In this document: in pieces, positions 36,863 through 45,847 of the stretch | How the letters are laid out: every line of letters begins with the position of its first letter | Numbering within the stretch: position 1 is the first letter of the stretch | From: Flexithrix dorotheae DSM 6795 | GTDB taxonomy: Bacteria; Bacteroidota; Bacteroidia; Cytophagales; Flammeovirgaceae | Direction of reading: 5' to 3' | Assembly (NCBI RefSeq): GCF_000379765.1 | Contig: NZ_KB903430.1 | Coordinates: 406,945-470,944 of the forward strand | Length of the DNA: 64,000 bases | Made by a program: the position numbers and the translations under genes | Notes under the pieces: model-generated | Seen by the model: the letters and a program-made list of their open reading frames with translations, nothing else | The model's database searches: none | What the model was told of the DNA's origin: nothing

Positions 36863-39221
36863 CTGAAAGAACAGTTTTGTATTTGTTGTATAAAAAGGAA
36901 ATAATCAACAATAATAGCCCCAGGGATACAAAAACTATGGTTTTTGAAATGGTATCGAGTTGGGAAATATCATAGAAAAACAGTTTGATTAGGGTAATTG
37001 CGAATAAGGCTATCGCCCCAATTCGGAGATGTTTTTTTCGTTTCCAAATCCCCAAAGCTATAAGCATGAGCGCATAAACTCCCCACAATATACTTAAACC
37101 CAGTTTATAAGCCTGATCGGACCCTGAAAGATCTAGCCAGTTGATTAATTCGCTACTGGTTACCCATAAAATTGAAATATGCATCAAAGCATCGAAAGCT
37201 ATAGGAAATTGTTTTTCCTTAAATTCCTGTTTCACATATTGATAAGTAGCCAATAAAACCATCCCCAGAAATACAAAAGACACATATCGGATACCGATAT
37301 GAAAAGTCCCCTTGTGGTAGTATTCGGCTAAATTTTGGGAAATAAAACTATCTCTTAATTCGCTGAGTGCGTACAAACCGGCAGTCAGGAAAGTAATAAT
37401 AGCCAGCACATTGAGGAACAAATTAACAATGGCCAGCTTCCTGTTTTTCAGCTTTTTCAAATTAATAAAAGACAACACTGCCCAAAAAAACAGGGAATAA
37501 ATAATAGTCCAAATGGACTTAAATGTTTTCAGATCGTAATTGAAATAATAGTTGGAGTAAGTATCACCATCCTCCGTGATGTAAATTTCCGAATCTATGT
37601 ACAACTGATCCCAGTAAGTTTCAATCTCCATATTAAAGGCAAAATAAGAAACAATTAGTAAAATACCGGGTATTACCACCGGCATAATTTGATAAATACC
37701 TTTTGCCGGTTTTAAGGGAGAAGTAAATTTGGTTTGCTGATTCAGCCAATTGATAAAACCAAAGGCTGCTATAAAAAGCATGGAAGTCAGGAAATTAATA
37801 TTGAATAGCGGAGTAATTCTGGATTCCGGAACTGATTTATAATAATTGCCATAATCATTATCCCAATCGTGGAAAATACTGAAAAATGCCAAAAGCATTA
37901 AGGCATAAGAGATTTTTTCATAAAAATCTATGTTTTTGGTTCGGCCAATCCAGAAAAGTAATGCTGCTTCACCCACCCAGAGCAAGGTTACCCAGTTTCC
38001 ATCCAACTGAACAGGAATCGCCATGGTGATGAAAACCATGACCAAACCAATGACCAGGTAAAACAAGTTATTGGAACCCAATTTTTTCTTTTTAATCAAC
38101 GCACCTACTGCAAAATGGACTAATGCATTAGCCAGGGTAAATAGGCCTAGCAATTCTCCGGTAAGGGTGTGATTATCTAAAATATCGAACCCTATTCCAT
38201 AATAAATAAAGGAATTTGCCAGAATGAGCAGGATATCCACCTTCATGAATTTTTCCTGTTTCACCAGTTTGTAGGCCAGGAAGGTTACATAAAAAGTGAT
38301 GAAGAATATAGTCAGAAAAGTTATGGCTAAGGCAAAATGGTCTTCAAAATTATATTCCATCAAAAACCAGGGAATGAAAATTAACCAGGTAAGCCCAAAA
38401 GCCGCATAATATAAGGATTTCCAGTATTTTTTAAATGCAATTACCAAAATTCCGACATTGATAATCGCCATGTAGCTGAACAATACAGCCACTTTTCCGG
38501 AACCATCACTTAACAAAAATGGAACGGCATATGCGCCTACAAGACCAAAATGGGCAATCACAGGTCTGTTGTAATTCAGGGCAGCAAAAACGGTAAAAGC
38601 GGTAAAAACAACCATGAGTGCAAATGTGGCAGCCTGTGGGAAAAGGTCGTAGAAACTATAGGCGGCAAAAGTGATAAAATACATAATTGCCATGGCTCCA
38701 CTCACCAAAACAGCACTGAAATTCTCGTACTTTGTCTTGAGTTTCATGCCGAAACCTAAGAGAACTATCCCACTAATGTATCCGAGTACAATCCGGGTTA
38801 AGGGACTGATCAGGTCATGATCGATCGAATATTTGGCACCAATAGCCACCCCAATTACCAGAATAATAATACCAATTTTATTGATCAGGTTTTCCCCGAT
38901 AAACTTTTCAAAATCAGATTTTGGGAAATAACTTTTGGCAGGTTTTTTCTTTTTTGTTTTAGCAAAAAAAGGCTGATCCTCCAGGCGAACCGACTTCTCT
39001 CTTTTAGGTGTTTCCGGTTGGATAACAGGTTTAATTTCTTCCTTCTGAACAGGTTCGGGTTTTATCTTTTCTGATAAAGCTTCCGATTTCTCTTCCTGAA
39101 CTTTCAATTCAAGCAACTCCCTCCTGATATCCTCAATTTCTAATTCAAATTTCTTTTGCTGAACTGAAAGCAATTCCAACCTTTTTAATAGTTCATTTAT
39201 TCTGTCTTGATTGTCAGTCAT
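36846..39221 (-). CDS. DUF2339 polytopic membrane protein
   Basis: 791 residues. A charged N-terminal coiled coil (about 1-100) is followed by more than twenty transmembrane segments. DUF2339 signatures include NLINKIGIIILVIGVAIGAKY near 112 and VGEAALLFWIGRTKN. Proteins of this family occur with DUF3999 in many Gram-negatives; no activity has been assigned. Confidence 0.88.
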   Translation of the reverse strand: MTDNQDRINELLKRLELLSVQQKKFELEIEDIRRELLELKVQEEKSEALSEKIKPEPVQKEEIKPVIQPETPKREKSVRLEDQPFFAKTKKKKPAKSYFPKSDFEKFIGENLINKIGIIILVIGVAIGAKYSIDHDLISPLTRIVLGYISGIVLLGFGMKLKTKYENFSAVLVSGAMAIMYFITFAAYSFYDLFPQAATFALMVVFTAFTVFAALNYNRPVIAHFGLVGAYAVPFLLSDGSGKVAVLFSYMAIINVGILVIAFKKYWKSLYYAAFGLTWLIFIPWFLMEYNFEDHFALAITFLTIFFITFYVTFLAYKLVKQEKFMKVDILLILANSFIYYGIGFDILDNHTLTGELLGLFTLANALVHFAVGALIKKKKLGSNNLFYLVIGLVMVFITMAIPVQLDGNWVTLLWVGEAALLFWIGRTKNIDFYEKISYALMLLAFFSIFHDWDNDYGNYYKSVPESRITPLFNINFLTSMLFIAAFGFINWLNQQTKFTSPLKPAKGIYQIMPVVIPGILLIVSYFAFNMEIETYWDQLYIDSEIYITEDGDTYSNYYFNYDLKTFKSIWTIIYSLFFWAVLSFINLKKLKNRKLAIVNLFLNVLAIITFLTAGLYALSELRDSFISQNLAEYYHKGTFHIGIRYVSFVFLGMVLLATYQYVKQEFKEKQFPIAFDALMHISILWVTSSELINWLDLSGSDQAYKLGLSILWGVYALMLIALGIWKRKKHLRIGAIALFAITLIKLFFYDISQLDTISKTIVFVSLGLLLLIISFLYNKYKTVLSDEVEA

Positions 39222-39410
39222 AAGTACCTGTACTTTTTTAATATTGAATCATTCCCCCTCATTATCAATTAGTTGCAGTAACTAAAAGATAGTTATTTCT
39301 GTCCAACCACTTATATCTTTTAGCAGGTTAGTAGTTATGGTTGTACGGGGGTTTATCATATTTAGATATAATTTTTTGGATAAAACGTCTCCTAAGGCAA
39401 ATATTTATTC

Positions 39411-39500
39411 AATACCCATTCAGGAGTTGATATATCTGTTGGTTTTTTATCTCCGCATTACATACGGAGCTATTCGTGTTAAACCCTTTCCTGGGGTTTC
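39411..39500 (-). repeat. Multi-hairpin intergenic repeat, copy in reverse orientation
   Basis: On the minus strand it has three hairpins in the order of the copy at 39670-39760: AAACCC/GGGTTT, CTCCG...CGGAG and a third with GAAT loop. Sequence identity is partial, but order and loops agree. It forms an inverted pair with that copy. Confidence 0.45.
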
Positions 39501-39669
39501 GCGATTAAAACTTTTATTTCACACTATATCCATTTTTGATTTTTAAAATGTTCTGATCTTAAAATTCAAAACCGTGATTTTGTACAATGGTAAATTGCAT
39601 TTATCTAAAAAAAACTCAGGCTCAAAAGACTTAATTTCACGTACCTAAATTTTATCAGCATTCAAATTC

Positions 39670-39760
39670 AATCCCGAAAGGGATTAAACATATCCATAAC
39701 CTCGGATGAAATCCGGGGGCAAGGCAATACCTAAAAACTAATCCCTGAATAGGAGTTGAA
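39670..39760 (+). repeat. Multi-hairpin intergenic repeat, forward copy
   Basis: Three hairpins in ~90 bases: AATCCC-GAAA-GGGATT (39670-39685), CCTCGGAT-GAA-ATCCGGGG (39700-39718) and a less perfect AATCCCT-GAAT-AGGAGTT (39740-39757). Elements of this kind are scattered in Bacteroidota intergenic regions; function unknown. Confidence 0.5.
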
Positions 39761-39899
39761 AAATCATTCCACAAAAAAGCCAATTCAACAATCCAATTCT
39801 AAGCTCTTGATTGTTACCTTTTTAATAAAATGCAGAAACAATATCAGAATTTATTTGGTTGATTAGGAGATAAAACAAATTAAATTTTCAATTTTATTT

Positions 39900-39929
39900 T
39901 TTGTTTTTTGGAAAAAATCTTTACAATTG
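39900..39929 (+). promoter_or_regulatory. Predicted Bacteroidota promoter for the Cys leader / korAB unit
   Basis: TTTG (39900-39903) and TACAATTG (39922-39929, one mismatch to TAnnTTTG) spaced 18 bases, near the usual 19. The start site would be about 10 nt before the first Cys-rich mini-ORF. Confidence 0.45.
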
Positions 39930-39945
39930 TGCCATCAATCACAAA

Positions 39946-40032
39946 ATGATGAATACAAACACACCATATCAATCTCGTCCAAATGCTCACAATAGTTGTT
40001 GCTGTTGCCTGAGTTCCTGTTGTTGTGGTTAA
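39946..40032 (+). CDS. Cysteine-rich leader peptide 1 (28 aa, 7 Cys)
   Basis: A short ORF not previously listed in the ORF set: two adjacent ATGs (39946 and 39949), 28 residues ending SCCCCLSSCCCG. Cys codons form two clusters, 39997-40008 (TGT TGC TGT TGC) and 40018-40026 (TGT TGT TGT). Immediately downstream is an intrinsic terminator, and 40023-40029 (TTGTGGT), at the end of the second cluster, is perfectly complementary to the terminator loop and its edge (40081-40087, ACCACAA). This is the geometry of a transcription attenuator in which ribosome stalling at the first Cys cluster would leave the complementary segment free and block terminator formation. That reading is inference; the peptide and the terminator are seen directly. 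Confidence 0.7.
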   Translation: MMNTNTPYQSRPNAHNSCCCCLSSCCCG

Positions 40033-40071
40033 AGAAAATTCTTTATTATTTCAGTTCATACTGATTATGTT

Positions 40072-40108
40072 GCCTTTTCTACCACAAGAAGAGGCTTTTT
40101 TGTTTTTT
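40072..40108 (+). terminator. Attenuator-type terminator downstream of Cys leader 1
   Basis: GCCTTTTCT (40072-40080) pairs with AGAAGAGGC (40087-40095), 9 bp with one G-T pair, loop ACCACA, followed by TTTTTTGTTTTTT. It lies between the leader ORF and korA, not after a full gene. Confidence 0.75.
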
Positions 40109-40330
40109 GAAGTGGTTCATACTTATTTTTTTAAGCTGCAAATTGCCACAGAGGCGTCTGCCTGGTTCAAGAACCTCAGTTCATAGAAAAATCTAAAAAT
40201 AGCTCCATTACCAAATCTTGGCGCAGTCCAAATTTTCCTATTACCTGAGAACCTTAATTTGACAATTTACGGTAACCAACAAAAAGTTTAAATCACTTCC
40301 TTAATATTCATTTTCCTAAACAATTTCGAA

Positions 40331-40360
40331 ATGCTACTTTCTTGCTGTTGTTGTAAGTAA
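40331..40360 (+). CDS. Cysteine-rich leader peptide 2 (9 aa, 4 Cys)
   Basis: ATG CTA CTT TCT followed by four Cys codons, then AAG and TAA, giving MLLSCCCCK. It lies about 300 nt after leader 1 and 237 nt before the korA start. No convincing hairpin/terminator pair is visible after it. A random occurrence of four consecutive Cys codons following an ATG is unlikely next to the first leader, but the ORF is very short. Confidence 0.5.
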   Translation: MLLSCCCCK

Positions 40361-40596
40361 ACTACCGGTTATACCTAATTTAATTCTATCAGGACTAATC
40401 GGCCAAATCTTACTCAAATTAAGCTATGATTCTTTTACAGTTTTTTTTAAATTGTAAGGACATCTCAGGCTTTTCAACCAATTTTTAGCTACTCCGCAAT
40501 GATTAGCCAGGCAGGTAAAAACCTTTGATAAACTAACAAGTCTTCCTGCCTTCACTTTTGGTTACGGGGTAATTCACCCAAATTCAAAAACTAATT

Positions 40597-42462
40597 ATGA
40601 CAAAGTCAACCGAAACTAAACGAGAGGTGGTGATTCTGTTTGCCGGAGATTCCGGGGATGGGATTCAACTTACTGGTGGCCAGTTTAGTGAAACTACTGG
40701 CCTTTATGGAAATGACATCAGTACATTTCCAAATTTTCCGGCAGAAATCAGGGCTCCCAAAGGGACATTAGCAGGGGTTTCCGGATTTCAACTCAAATTT
40801 GGCAGTGTGGAAATTTTCACACCCGGAGATAAATATGATGTACTGGTGGCCATGAATGCAGCCGCATTAAAAGTCAACCTGGAAAACTTAAAAACTGGAG
40901 GATTGATCATAGCCAATACCGATGGATTTGACAAGAAAAACCTCAATTTGGCAAAATATGCTGATGGGGAAAACCCATTGGAAGATCATTCTCTGGATAA
41001 ATATATAGTTCATAAAATTGATGTTACAAAAATCACAAGAAATGCCCTGAAAGGATCAGGTTTGGGGATAAAGGAGATTGACAGAAGTAAAAACATGTTT
41101 GTGCTGGGGTACATTTACTGGATGTACAACCGAAAACTTGACAATACCATCGCCTTCATTAATCAGAAATTCAAGAATAATGAACAGCTAAGGGAAGCCA
41201 ATATTAATGTATTAAAAACCGGTTACCATTTTGGTGATACCAGTGAGGCTTTTACATCTAGGTATCAGGTTGAGCCAGCGCCAATGCCCAAAGGAATTTA
41301 TAGAAATATAAAAGGGAATGAAGCCACGGCCATTGGCCTGATTGCGGGGGCAAAAAAAGCGGGACTAAATTTATTTTATGGAAGTTATCCCATTACCCCG
41401 GCTTCAGATATTCTTCATTTCCTTTCCAAATACAAAAATTTTAAGGTTAAAACTTTTCAGGCTGAGGATGAAATTGCTGCAATTTGTTCTGCCATAGGAG
41501 CCTCCTATGGAGGAACTTTGGGAGTTACCGCTTCATCAGGGCCAGGTATTGCCCTTAAAGGAGAGGCCATCGGGCTGGCCACCATTCTGGAATTGCCGCT
41601 GGTCATTTGTAACGTGCAAAGAGGCGGACCATCAACAGGATTACCAACCAAAACCGAACAGGCTGATTTGTTTCAGGCCGTTTACGGCAGAAATGGAGAG
41701 GCTCCGGTGCCCGTGCTAGCAGCCTCCTCCCCGTCAGATTGCTTTGAAGTGGCATTTGAGGCGTGTAGAATTGCCCTGGAACACATGACTCCGGTTTTTG
41801 TACTTTCCGATGGCTATATTGCCAATGGTGCCGAGCCCTGGAGATTTCCCAAGTCTGAAGCTTTAACTGAGATCCATCCAAAGTGGGTAAATGACAACAG
41901 TAAAAATGAAGAAGGGAAATACCTCCCCTACAAAAGGGATGAGAAGCTCGTAAGAGAATGGGCTATTCCCGGAATGAAAGGGTTCGAACACAGGATTGGA
42001 GGCTTGGAAAAGGAACACGAAACAGGAAATGTATCCTACGATCCGGCTAACCATGAATTTATGATAAATCTTCGAGCAGAAAAGGTGAAGAAAATGGCCG
42101 AATTCTTACCAGAACAGCAAATTGCCATAGGAGAAAGTCAGGGGGATGTGCTGGTATTGGGTTGGGGTTCCACTTTTGGAGCCATCCAAACTGCTGTAAG
42201 GGAATTGAGAAAAGAGGGTCATTCCGTTTCTCACGCTCACCTGCGTTATGTATTTCCATTTCCCAAAAACCTGAAACAGCTTTTGAGCAGATTCAAAAAA
42301 GTTGTTATTCCGGAAATGAATAAAGGACAATTGTTACAAATGATCCGAAGTGAATTCTTAATTGATGCCAAAGGGGTGCAAAAAGTAAAAGGCCTTCCTT
42401 TTACAGTAGATGAAATCAAAAATGCAGTCCTGGGTGAAAACACTTTAGAAGCAGTGCAGTAG
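40597..42462 (+). CDS. korA: 2-Oxoacid:ferredoxin oxidoreductase, fused γ-α subunit
   Basis: 621 residues. The N-terminal γ-type domain (about 8-190) has GDSGDGIQLTGGQFSETTGL and a GVSGFQLKFGS segment; the α-type pyrimidine-binding domain (about 225-430) has GLIAGAKKAGLNLFYGSYPI and GTLGVTASSGPGIALKGEA; the C-terminal swivel domain follows (VLGWGSTFGAI). With KorB it makes the two-subunit, TPP- and Fe-S-dependent enzyme that oxidises 2-oxoglutarate (or a related 2-oxoacid) to the CoA thioester and reduces ferredoxin. The exact substrate is not certain from sequence; the fused γα type in Bacteroidota is usually annotated as 2-oxoglutarate-specific. It is downstream of the Cys-rich leader region and 87 bases ahead of korB. 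Confidence 0.93.
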   Translation: MTKSTETKREVVILFAGDSGDGIQLTGGQFSETTGLYGNDISTFPNFPAEIRAPKGTLAGVSGFQLKFGSVEIFTPGDKYDVLVAMNAAALKVNLENLKTGGLIIANTDGFDKKNLNLAKYADGENPLEDHSLDKYIVHKIDVTKITRNALKGSGLGIKEIDRSKNMFVLGYIYWMYNRKLDNTIAFINQKFKNNEQLREANINVLKTGYHFGDTSEAFTSRYQVEPAPMPKGIYRNIKGNEATAIGLIAGAKKAGLNLFYGSYPITPASDILHFLSKYKNFKVKTFQAEDEIAAICSAIGASYGGTLGVTASSGPGIALKGEAIGLATILELPLVICNVQRGGPSTGLPTKTEQADLFQAVYGRNGEAPVPVLAASSPSDCFEVAFEACRIALEHMTPVFVLSDGYIANGAEPWRFPKSEALTEIHPKWVNDNSKNEEGKYLPYKRDEKLVREWAIPGMKGFEHRIGGLEKEHETGNVSYDPANHEFMINLRAEKVKKMAEFLPEQQIAIGESQGDVLVLGWGSTFGAIQTAVRELRKEGHSVSHAHLRYVFPFPKNLKQLLSRFKKVVIPEMNKGQLLQMIRSEFLIDAKGVQKVKGLPFTVDEIKNAVLGENTLEAVQ

Positions 42463-42549
42463 TTGAACAAAAATAACAACCTTTTAAATTGTTATACAGA
42501 GCGGAGCTTTCGAAGTGAAACTCTGGTACTTTATTAAAATATTGAAATC

Positions 42550-43590
42550 ATGAGTCAGAATACACCAAACGATATAGTAGAAAAATTAACCCCAAAAGAT
42601 TTTGCCACCGATCAGGATGTACGGTGGTGCCCGGGTTGTGGAGATTATTCCATTCTCAAACAAGTACAAACCATTATGCCGGAAATTGGTGTGCCCAAAG
42701 AGGACATCGTGTTTATCTCAGGAATTGGATGTTCTTCCCGGTTTCCCTATTACATGAATACTTATGGTATGCACAGTATCCATGGGAGGGCTCCTGCCAT
42801 TGCTAGTGGACTGAAAGCGGTAAACCCTGACCTCAGTGTTTGGGTAATTACAGGTGATGGAGACGCCCTTTCCATTGGGGGTAACCACTTAATTCACATG
42901 CTCAGAAGGAATTTCGATCTTAATGTATTGCTTTTTAATAATGAGATATATGGGTTGACTAAAGGGCAATATTCCCCAACTTCACCAGAAGGAAGTATTT
43001 CAAAATCAACTCCTATGGGTTCTGTGGATCATCCTTTCAATCCATTGGCCTTATGTATGGGTGCAGAAGGGACATTTATAGCCAGAACCCTGGATAGAGA
43101 TCCCAAACATTTAAGGGATGTATTATCAGAGGCTCATTTACATAAAGGTACTTCCATGGTGGAAATTTACCAGAATTGTAACGTGTTTAATGATGGGGCT
43201 TTTTTCCCATTCACAGAGAAAGCCACTAAGCCTGATAATGTCATTTTTCTGGAGCAGGGAGAACCACTGGTTTTTGGTAAAGAGGGAAATTTGGGTATTA
43301 AACTGGATGGTTTTAAACCTACAGTAGTCAATTTGGATGAAGGGTTTTCAAAAGAAGATTTATGGAAACACGATAAATCGGACAAAATAAAAGCCTCTAT
43401 TCTCACGCAACTATTTGATGATCCCAAAACGGAAGGAGCTTTACCAAGGCCATTTGGCGTATTTTACGCTGAGGAAAGGTTTAATTATGAAGATGTGTTT
43501 AATAAGCAGATTCAGGAGGCATTAGCTTCAAAAGGCGAAGGTGATTTAGATGCCCTTTTAGCCGGCCACAGTACCTGGGAAATCAAGTAG
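42550..43590 (+). CDS. korB: 2-Oxoacid:ferredoxin oxidoreductase, β subunit
   Basis: 346 residues. The TPP-binding segment is [15 protein letters not shown] with [10 protein letters not shown]. Four Cys are in the positions expected to ligate a [4Fe-4S] cluster: C27 and C30 (RWCPGCGDY), C61 (GIGCSSRF) and C210 (YQNCNVF). It forms the catalytic heterodimer with KorA. It is the last gene of the unit and is followed by a terminator. Its Fe-S cluster is the most direct link to the cysteine leader peptides upstream of the operon. Confidence 0.94.
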   Translation: MSQNTPNDIVEKLTPKDFATDQDVRWCPGCGDYSILKQVQTIMPEIGVPKEDIVFISGIGCSSRFPYYMNTYGMHSIHGRAPAIASGLKAVNPDLSVWVITGDGDALSIGGNHLIHMLRRNFDLNVLLFNNEIYGLTKGQYSPTSPEGSISKSTPMGSVDHPFNPLALCMGAEGTFIARTLDRDPKHLRDVLSEAHLHKGTSMVEIYQNCNVFNDGAFFPFTEKATKPDNVIFLEQGEPLVFGKEGNLGIKLDGFKPTVVNLDEGFSKEDLWKHDKSDKIKASILTQLFDDPKTEGALPRPFGVFYAEERFNYEDVFNKQIQEALASKGEGDLDALLAGHSTWEIK

Positions 43591-43614
43591 ATTTTATTTT
43601 TGGAAATTTTTTCC

Positions 43615-43650
43615 CCCTCACCTGAAATTTTGTTTTGGGTGAGGGTTTTT
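43615..43650 (+). terminator. Terminator of korAB
   Basis: CCCTCACC (43615-43622) / GGTGAGGG (43638-43645) followed by TTTTTAGTTTT. Confidence 0.8.
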
Positions 43651-43726
43651 AGTTTTATCCCACCAATTAATGTATAGATTCTTTATTTTTATCAAGTAAT
43701 TTACAAGCAAAACTAAACACAACCTT

Positions 43727-44557
43727 ATGGGATATTGGGGAACTGGAATATCTTCCAATGACACTTTTGAAGATATTCGGGAGGATTTTTTTGCGTTCTA
43801 TAATGAGGGACAAGAAGTAAAAGAGATTACAAATCATCTCATTAATTCAAATAAAGAAATTCTAGAAGATAATGAAGAAATCAACAATTTTTGGTTCGCT
43901 TTAGCCCTTTGTCAGTGGGAATGTAAATCTCTTGAAGCTAAACTTTTGAATCGGGTAACAGAAATTATAACCTCAGGAAAAGATATTGAACTTTGGAAAG
44001 AACTTGGAGCAAAGCAATCCGAAATTACAAAGAGAAAAAAAGCACTTACAAATTTTCTCATTAAATTAAATTCAGAAAGGAAAACCCCCAGAAAAAGGAA
44101 AAAGATAAAATTAATAGATTCAATTTTCGAAAAAGGGGATTGCCTTGGTATTAATCTATCAAATGGACATTTTGGGGCTCTTTATGTTCTAGAATCTGAA
44201 GAACAAACAGAATATGGGTTTAACCTGATTGCAATTTGTGATTATTTTAAAAAACAACCTCCAAATCTCGATTATTTTAAATATGGGAATATTCTTATAT
44301 CCAAGTATCAAGAATTTCCTGGTACATTTAAAGATGATCCTCTAATTAAATGGTTCATGGCTGTAAATTTTGAAACATCCGATATTGATTTCGAAAAGGT
44401 TGGATCAATTCCAACAAGCAAAATATTTACAAAAGATCATATTTATAACAGTTATTCCCATTGGACAAACATTCCAGATCATATAGTAAGACAACCTGAA
44501 CTTATTGAAAAGCACGGACCTACAATAATAGAAATTCAACTTAAATCATTGAGATAG
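43727..44557 (+). CDS. DUF4259-like protein
   Basis: 276 residues, cytoplasmic. The opening MGYWGTGISSNDTFEDIRED and NNFWFALALCQWECKSLEAK are the typical start of DUF4259 proteins. A basic linker (ERKTPRKRKKIKL, about 117-129) separates a second domain with GDCLGINLSNGHFGALYVL, which resembles a segment found in contact-dependent or polymorphic-toxin immunity proteins. The role is not known, and there is no toxin gene next to it. No operon partner. Confidence 0.7.
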   Translation: MGYWGTGISSNDTFEDIREDFFAFYNEGQEVKEITNHLINSNKEILEDNEEINNFWFALALCQWECKSLEAKLLNRVTEIITSGKDIELWKELGAKQSEITKRKKALTNFLIKLNSERKTPRKRKKIKLIDSIFEKGDCLGINLSNGHFGALYVLESEEQTEYGFNLIAICDYFKKQPPNLDYFKYGNILISKYQEFPGTFKDDPLIKWFMAVNFETSDIDFEKVGSIPTSKIFTKDHIYNSYSHWTNIPDHIVRQPELIEKHGPTIIEIQLKSLR

Positions 44558-44694
44558 AAAATTTGTCCTTTTTATAAAAGAAACATGAATTCTCAGGAAA
44601 AAACACTTTAGGAAACGGGGCTTTTCCTTGAAAACCCTACTGAAACAATAATCCTATATCCTTGAGTTTTTTAGTTTAAAGCCTTTCCCTTTAT

Positions 44695-44722
44695 AAACGC
44701 AGGGTTTCTACGAAAACCCCGC
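44695..44722 (+). repeat. Dispersed 28-nt palindrome, copy B
   Basis: 26 of 28 bases identical to the reverse complement of 19173-19200. It forms a GGGTTT...AAACCC hairpin in a stretch between convergent genes. Confidence 0.65.
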
Positions 44723-44762
44723 AGGGACATCAAGAGCCTATGGTTTTTGATTACTAAAGTAA

Positions 44763-45581
44763 CTATATCCTTCCCAGCAATTCCGTTTTTTTATCGTCAA
44801 ATTCTTTTTGAGTCAGTATTCCCTTTTCTTTTAAGGCGGCTAGTTTTTCTATTTTTTCAAAAATATCATCTTCAGCTTCTTTAGTTTTTGCCTCTTCCGC
44901 AGAAGAAATTAAAATATCCTGGTTTGGCGTTTTTTCCTCCTTTTCTATAGGTTCCTCTGCCTGAACAGATGAGGATGAACCCGGTTGGGGCTTCACTTCA
45001 TCCTTTGGCTTATTCTCCCCGGAAATAACTGGCAAATCGCTTAAGGACACATTCCCGTATTGACTCGTAAAATTCACGGAATCACTTCCACCTTGCTGCT
45101 GCCCTACCCCATTAATCTGGTGGTCGAGTGTATCGTAAACCGTTACCTGCCCGTGCCTTTTGATGGCGAGCCTTCCAGGATTTGAAAAAATGGCATAATG
45201 CATATCATTCTGGCTGCCGGAAGAATTGGGAATACCTAAATCTCCCCACCAGTTTCCTCCCTGAAAACCACCTTCATCTGGCGATTTTTTAAGCAAAGGT
45301 TTATATTGAATAGAGCCCTGAATAATTAAGTTAGACAAATCAATACAAAGCCCATCTACAGTAAATTTCAATTGATTGTTAAACATGTCGCCTACCATAG
45401 TCATTCCACCCTGCATCCATTGGCCAGACCCTCCCAGCTCGGGAAGATTGAATTGTGCCATGGTGCCATTGCTACGAATCAAAGCATGTGACAATTCCTG
45501 CACAGTCTGGAAGCTTACCTGGTATCGGTTGGCCACTTCAGCCATTACTTGTACACTTGCATCAGTAAATAAACCACTCAT
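44763..45581 (-). CDS. SHOCT-domain protein
   Basis: 272 residues from the ATG at 45579-45581 (a TTG ten codons further upstream is possible but less likely; GGAAGG lies 8-13 bases before the chosen ATG). The N-terminal part (about 1-90) contains GSGQWMQGGMTMVGDMFNN, the middle is a Pro/Glu/Ser-rich linker, and the last ~32 residues are a SHOCT domain (KIEKLAALKEKGILTQKEF). SHOCT domains are thought to mediate oligomerisation. The function is unknown. Confidence 0.75.
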   Translation of the reverse strand: MSGLFTDASVQVMAEVANRYQVSFQTVQELSHALIRSNGTMAQFNLPELGGSGQWMQGGMTMVGDMFNNQLKFTVDGLCIDLSNLIIQGSIQYKPLLKKSPDEGGFQGGNWWGDLGIPNSSGSQNDMHYAIFSNPGRLAIKRHGQVTVYDTLDHQINGVGQQQGGSDSVNFTSQYGNVSLSDLPVISGENKPKDEVKPQPGSSSSVQAEEPIEKEEKTPNQDILISSAEEAKTKEAEDDIFEKIEKLAALKEKGILTQKEFDDKKTELLGRI

Positions 45582-45847
45582 TATTTTGCCTTCCGGATTT
45601 AAAATATTCAACTATTGTTTTTTATAAAGGTAGTCATAATAGGGATAATAAGTTTTTTGAAAAGGATTTAATTGGAATTTAAGCAAAGCAGTATTCACTA
45701 TTCATAATGGAGAAAATGCTCAACCATAGGAATTAAAAAATAAAAGTTCAGGAATTTACTCACAAAGAGATGAATTCAGCAGAACTCTATTAACAATTAA
45801 AAATAATTTTCGGCCTGTATATCAATTAGTTATAAAAATCCTGCAAA

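Larger units (their letters stand above)
39222..40596. other. 1375-base regulatory/repeat region before korA
   Basis: It carries two inverted copies of a multi-hairpin repeat, a predicted promoter, two cysteine-rich mini-ORFs and a Rho-independent terminator (all listed). About 235 bases separate the second mini-ORF from the korA start. No other gene is supported; the ORF 39337-39546 overlaps a repeat and was rejected. Confidence 0.7.

Noticed and set aside
39337-39546. 69-codon plus-strand ORF upstream of korA
   Set aside because: It reads through the reverse copy of the multi-hairpin repeat, so the open frame is likely incidental.
40361-40596. Possible terminator after Cys leader 2
   Set aside because: A T-run (40441-40448) is present but no stable stem precedes it.
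43727-44557. Polymorphic-toxin immunity gene
   Set aside because: Only partial resemblance and no toxin, VgrG, Rhs or secretion gene nearby; kept as DUF4259-like.
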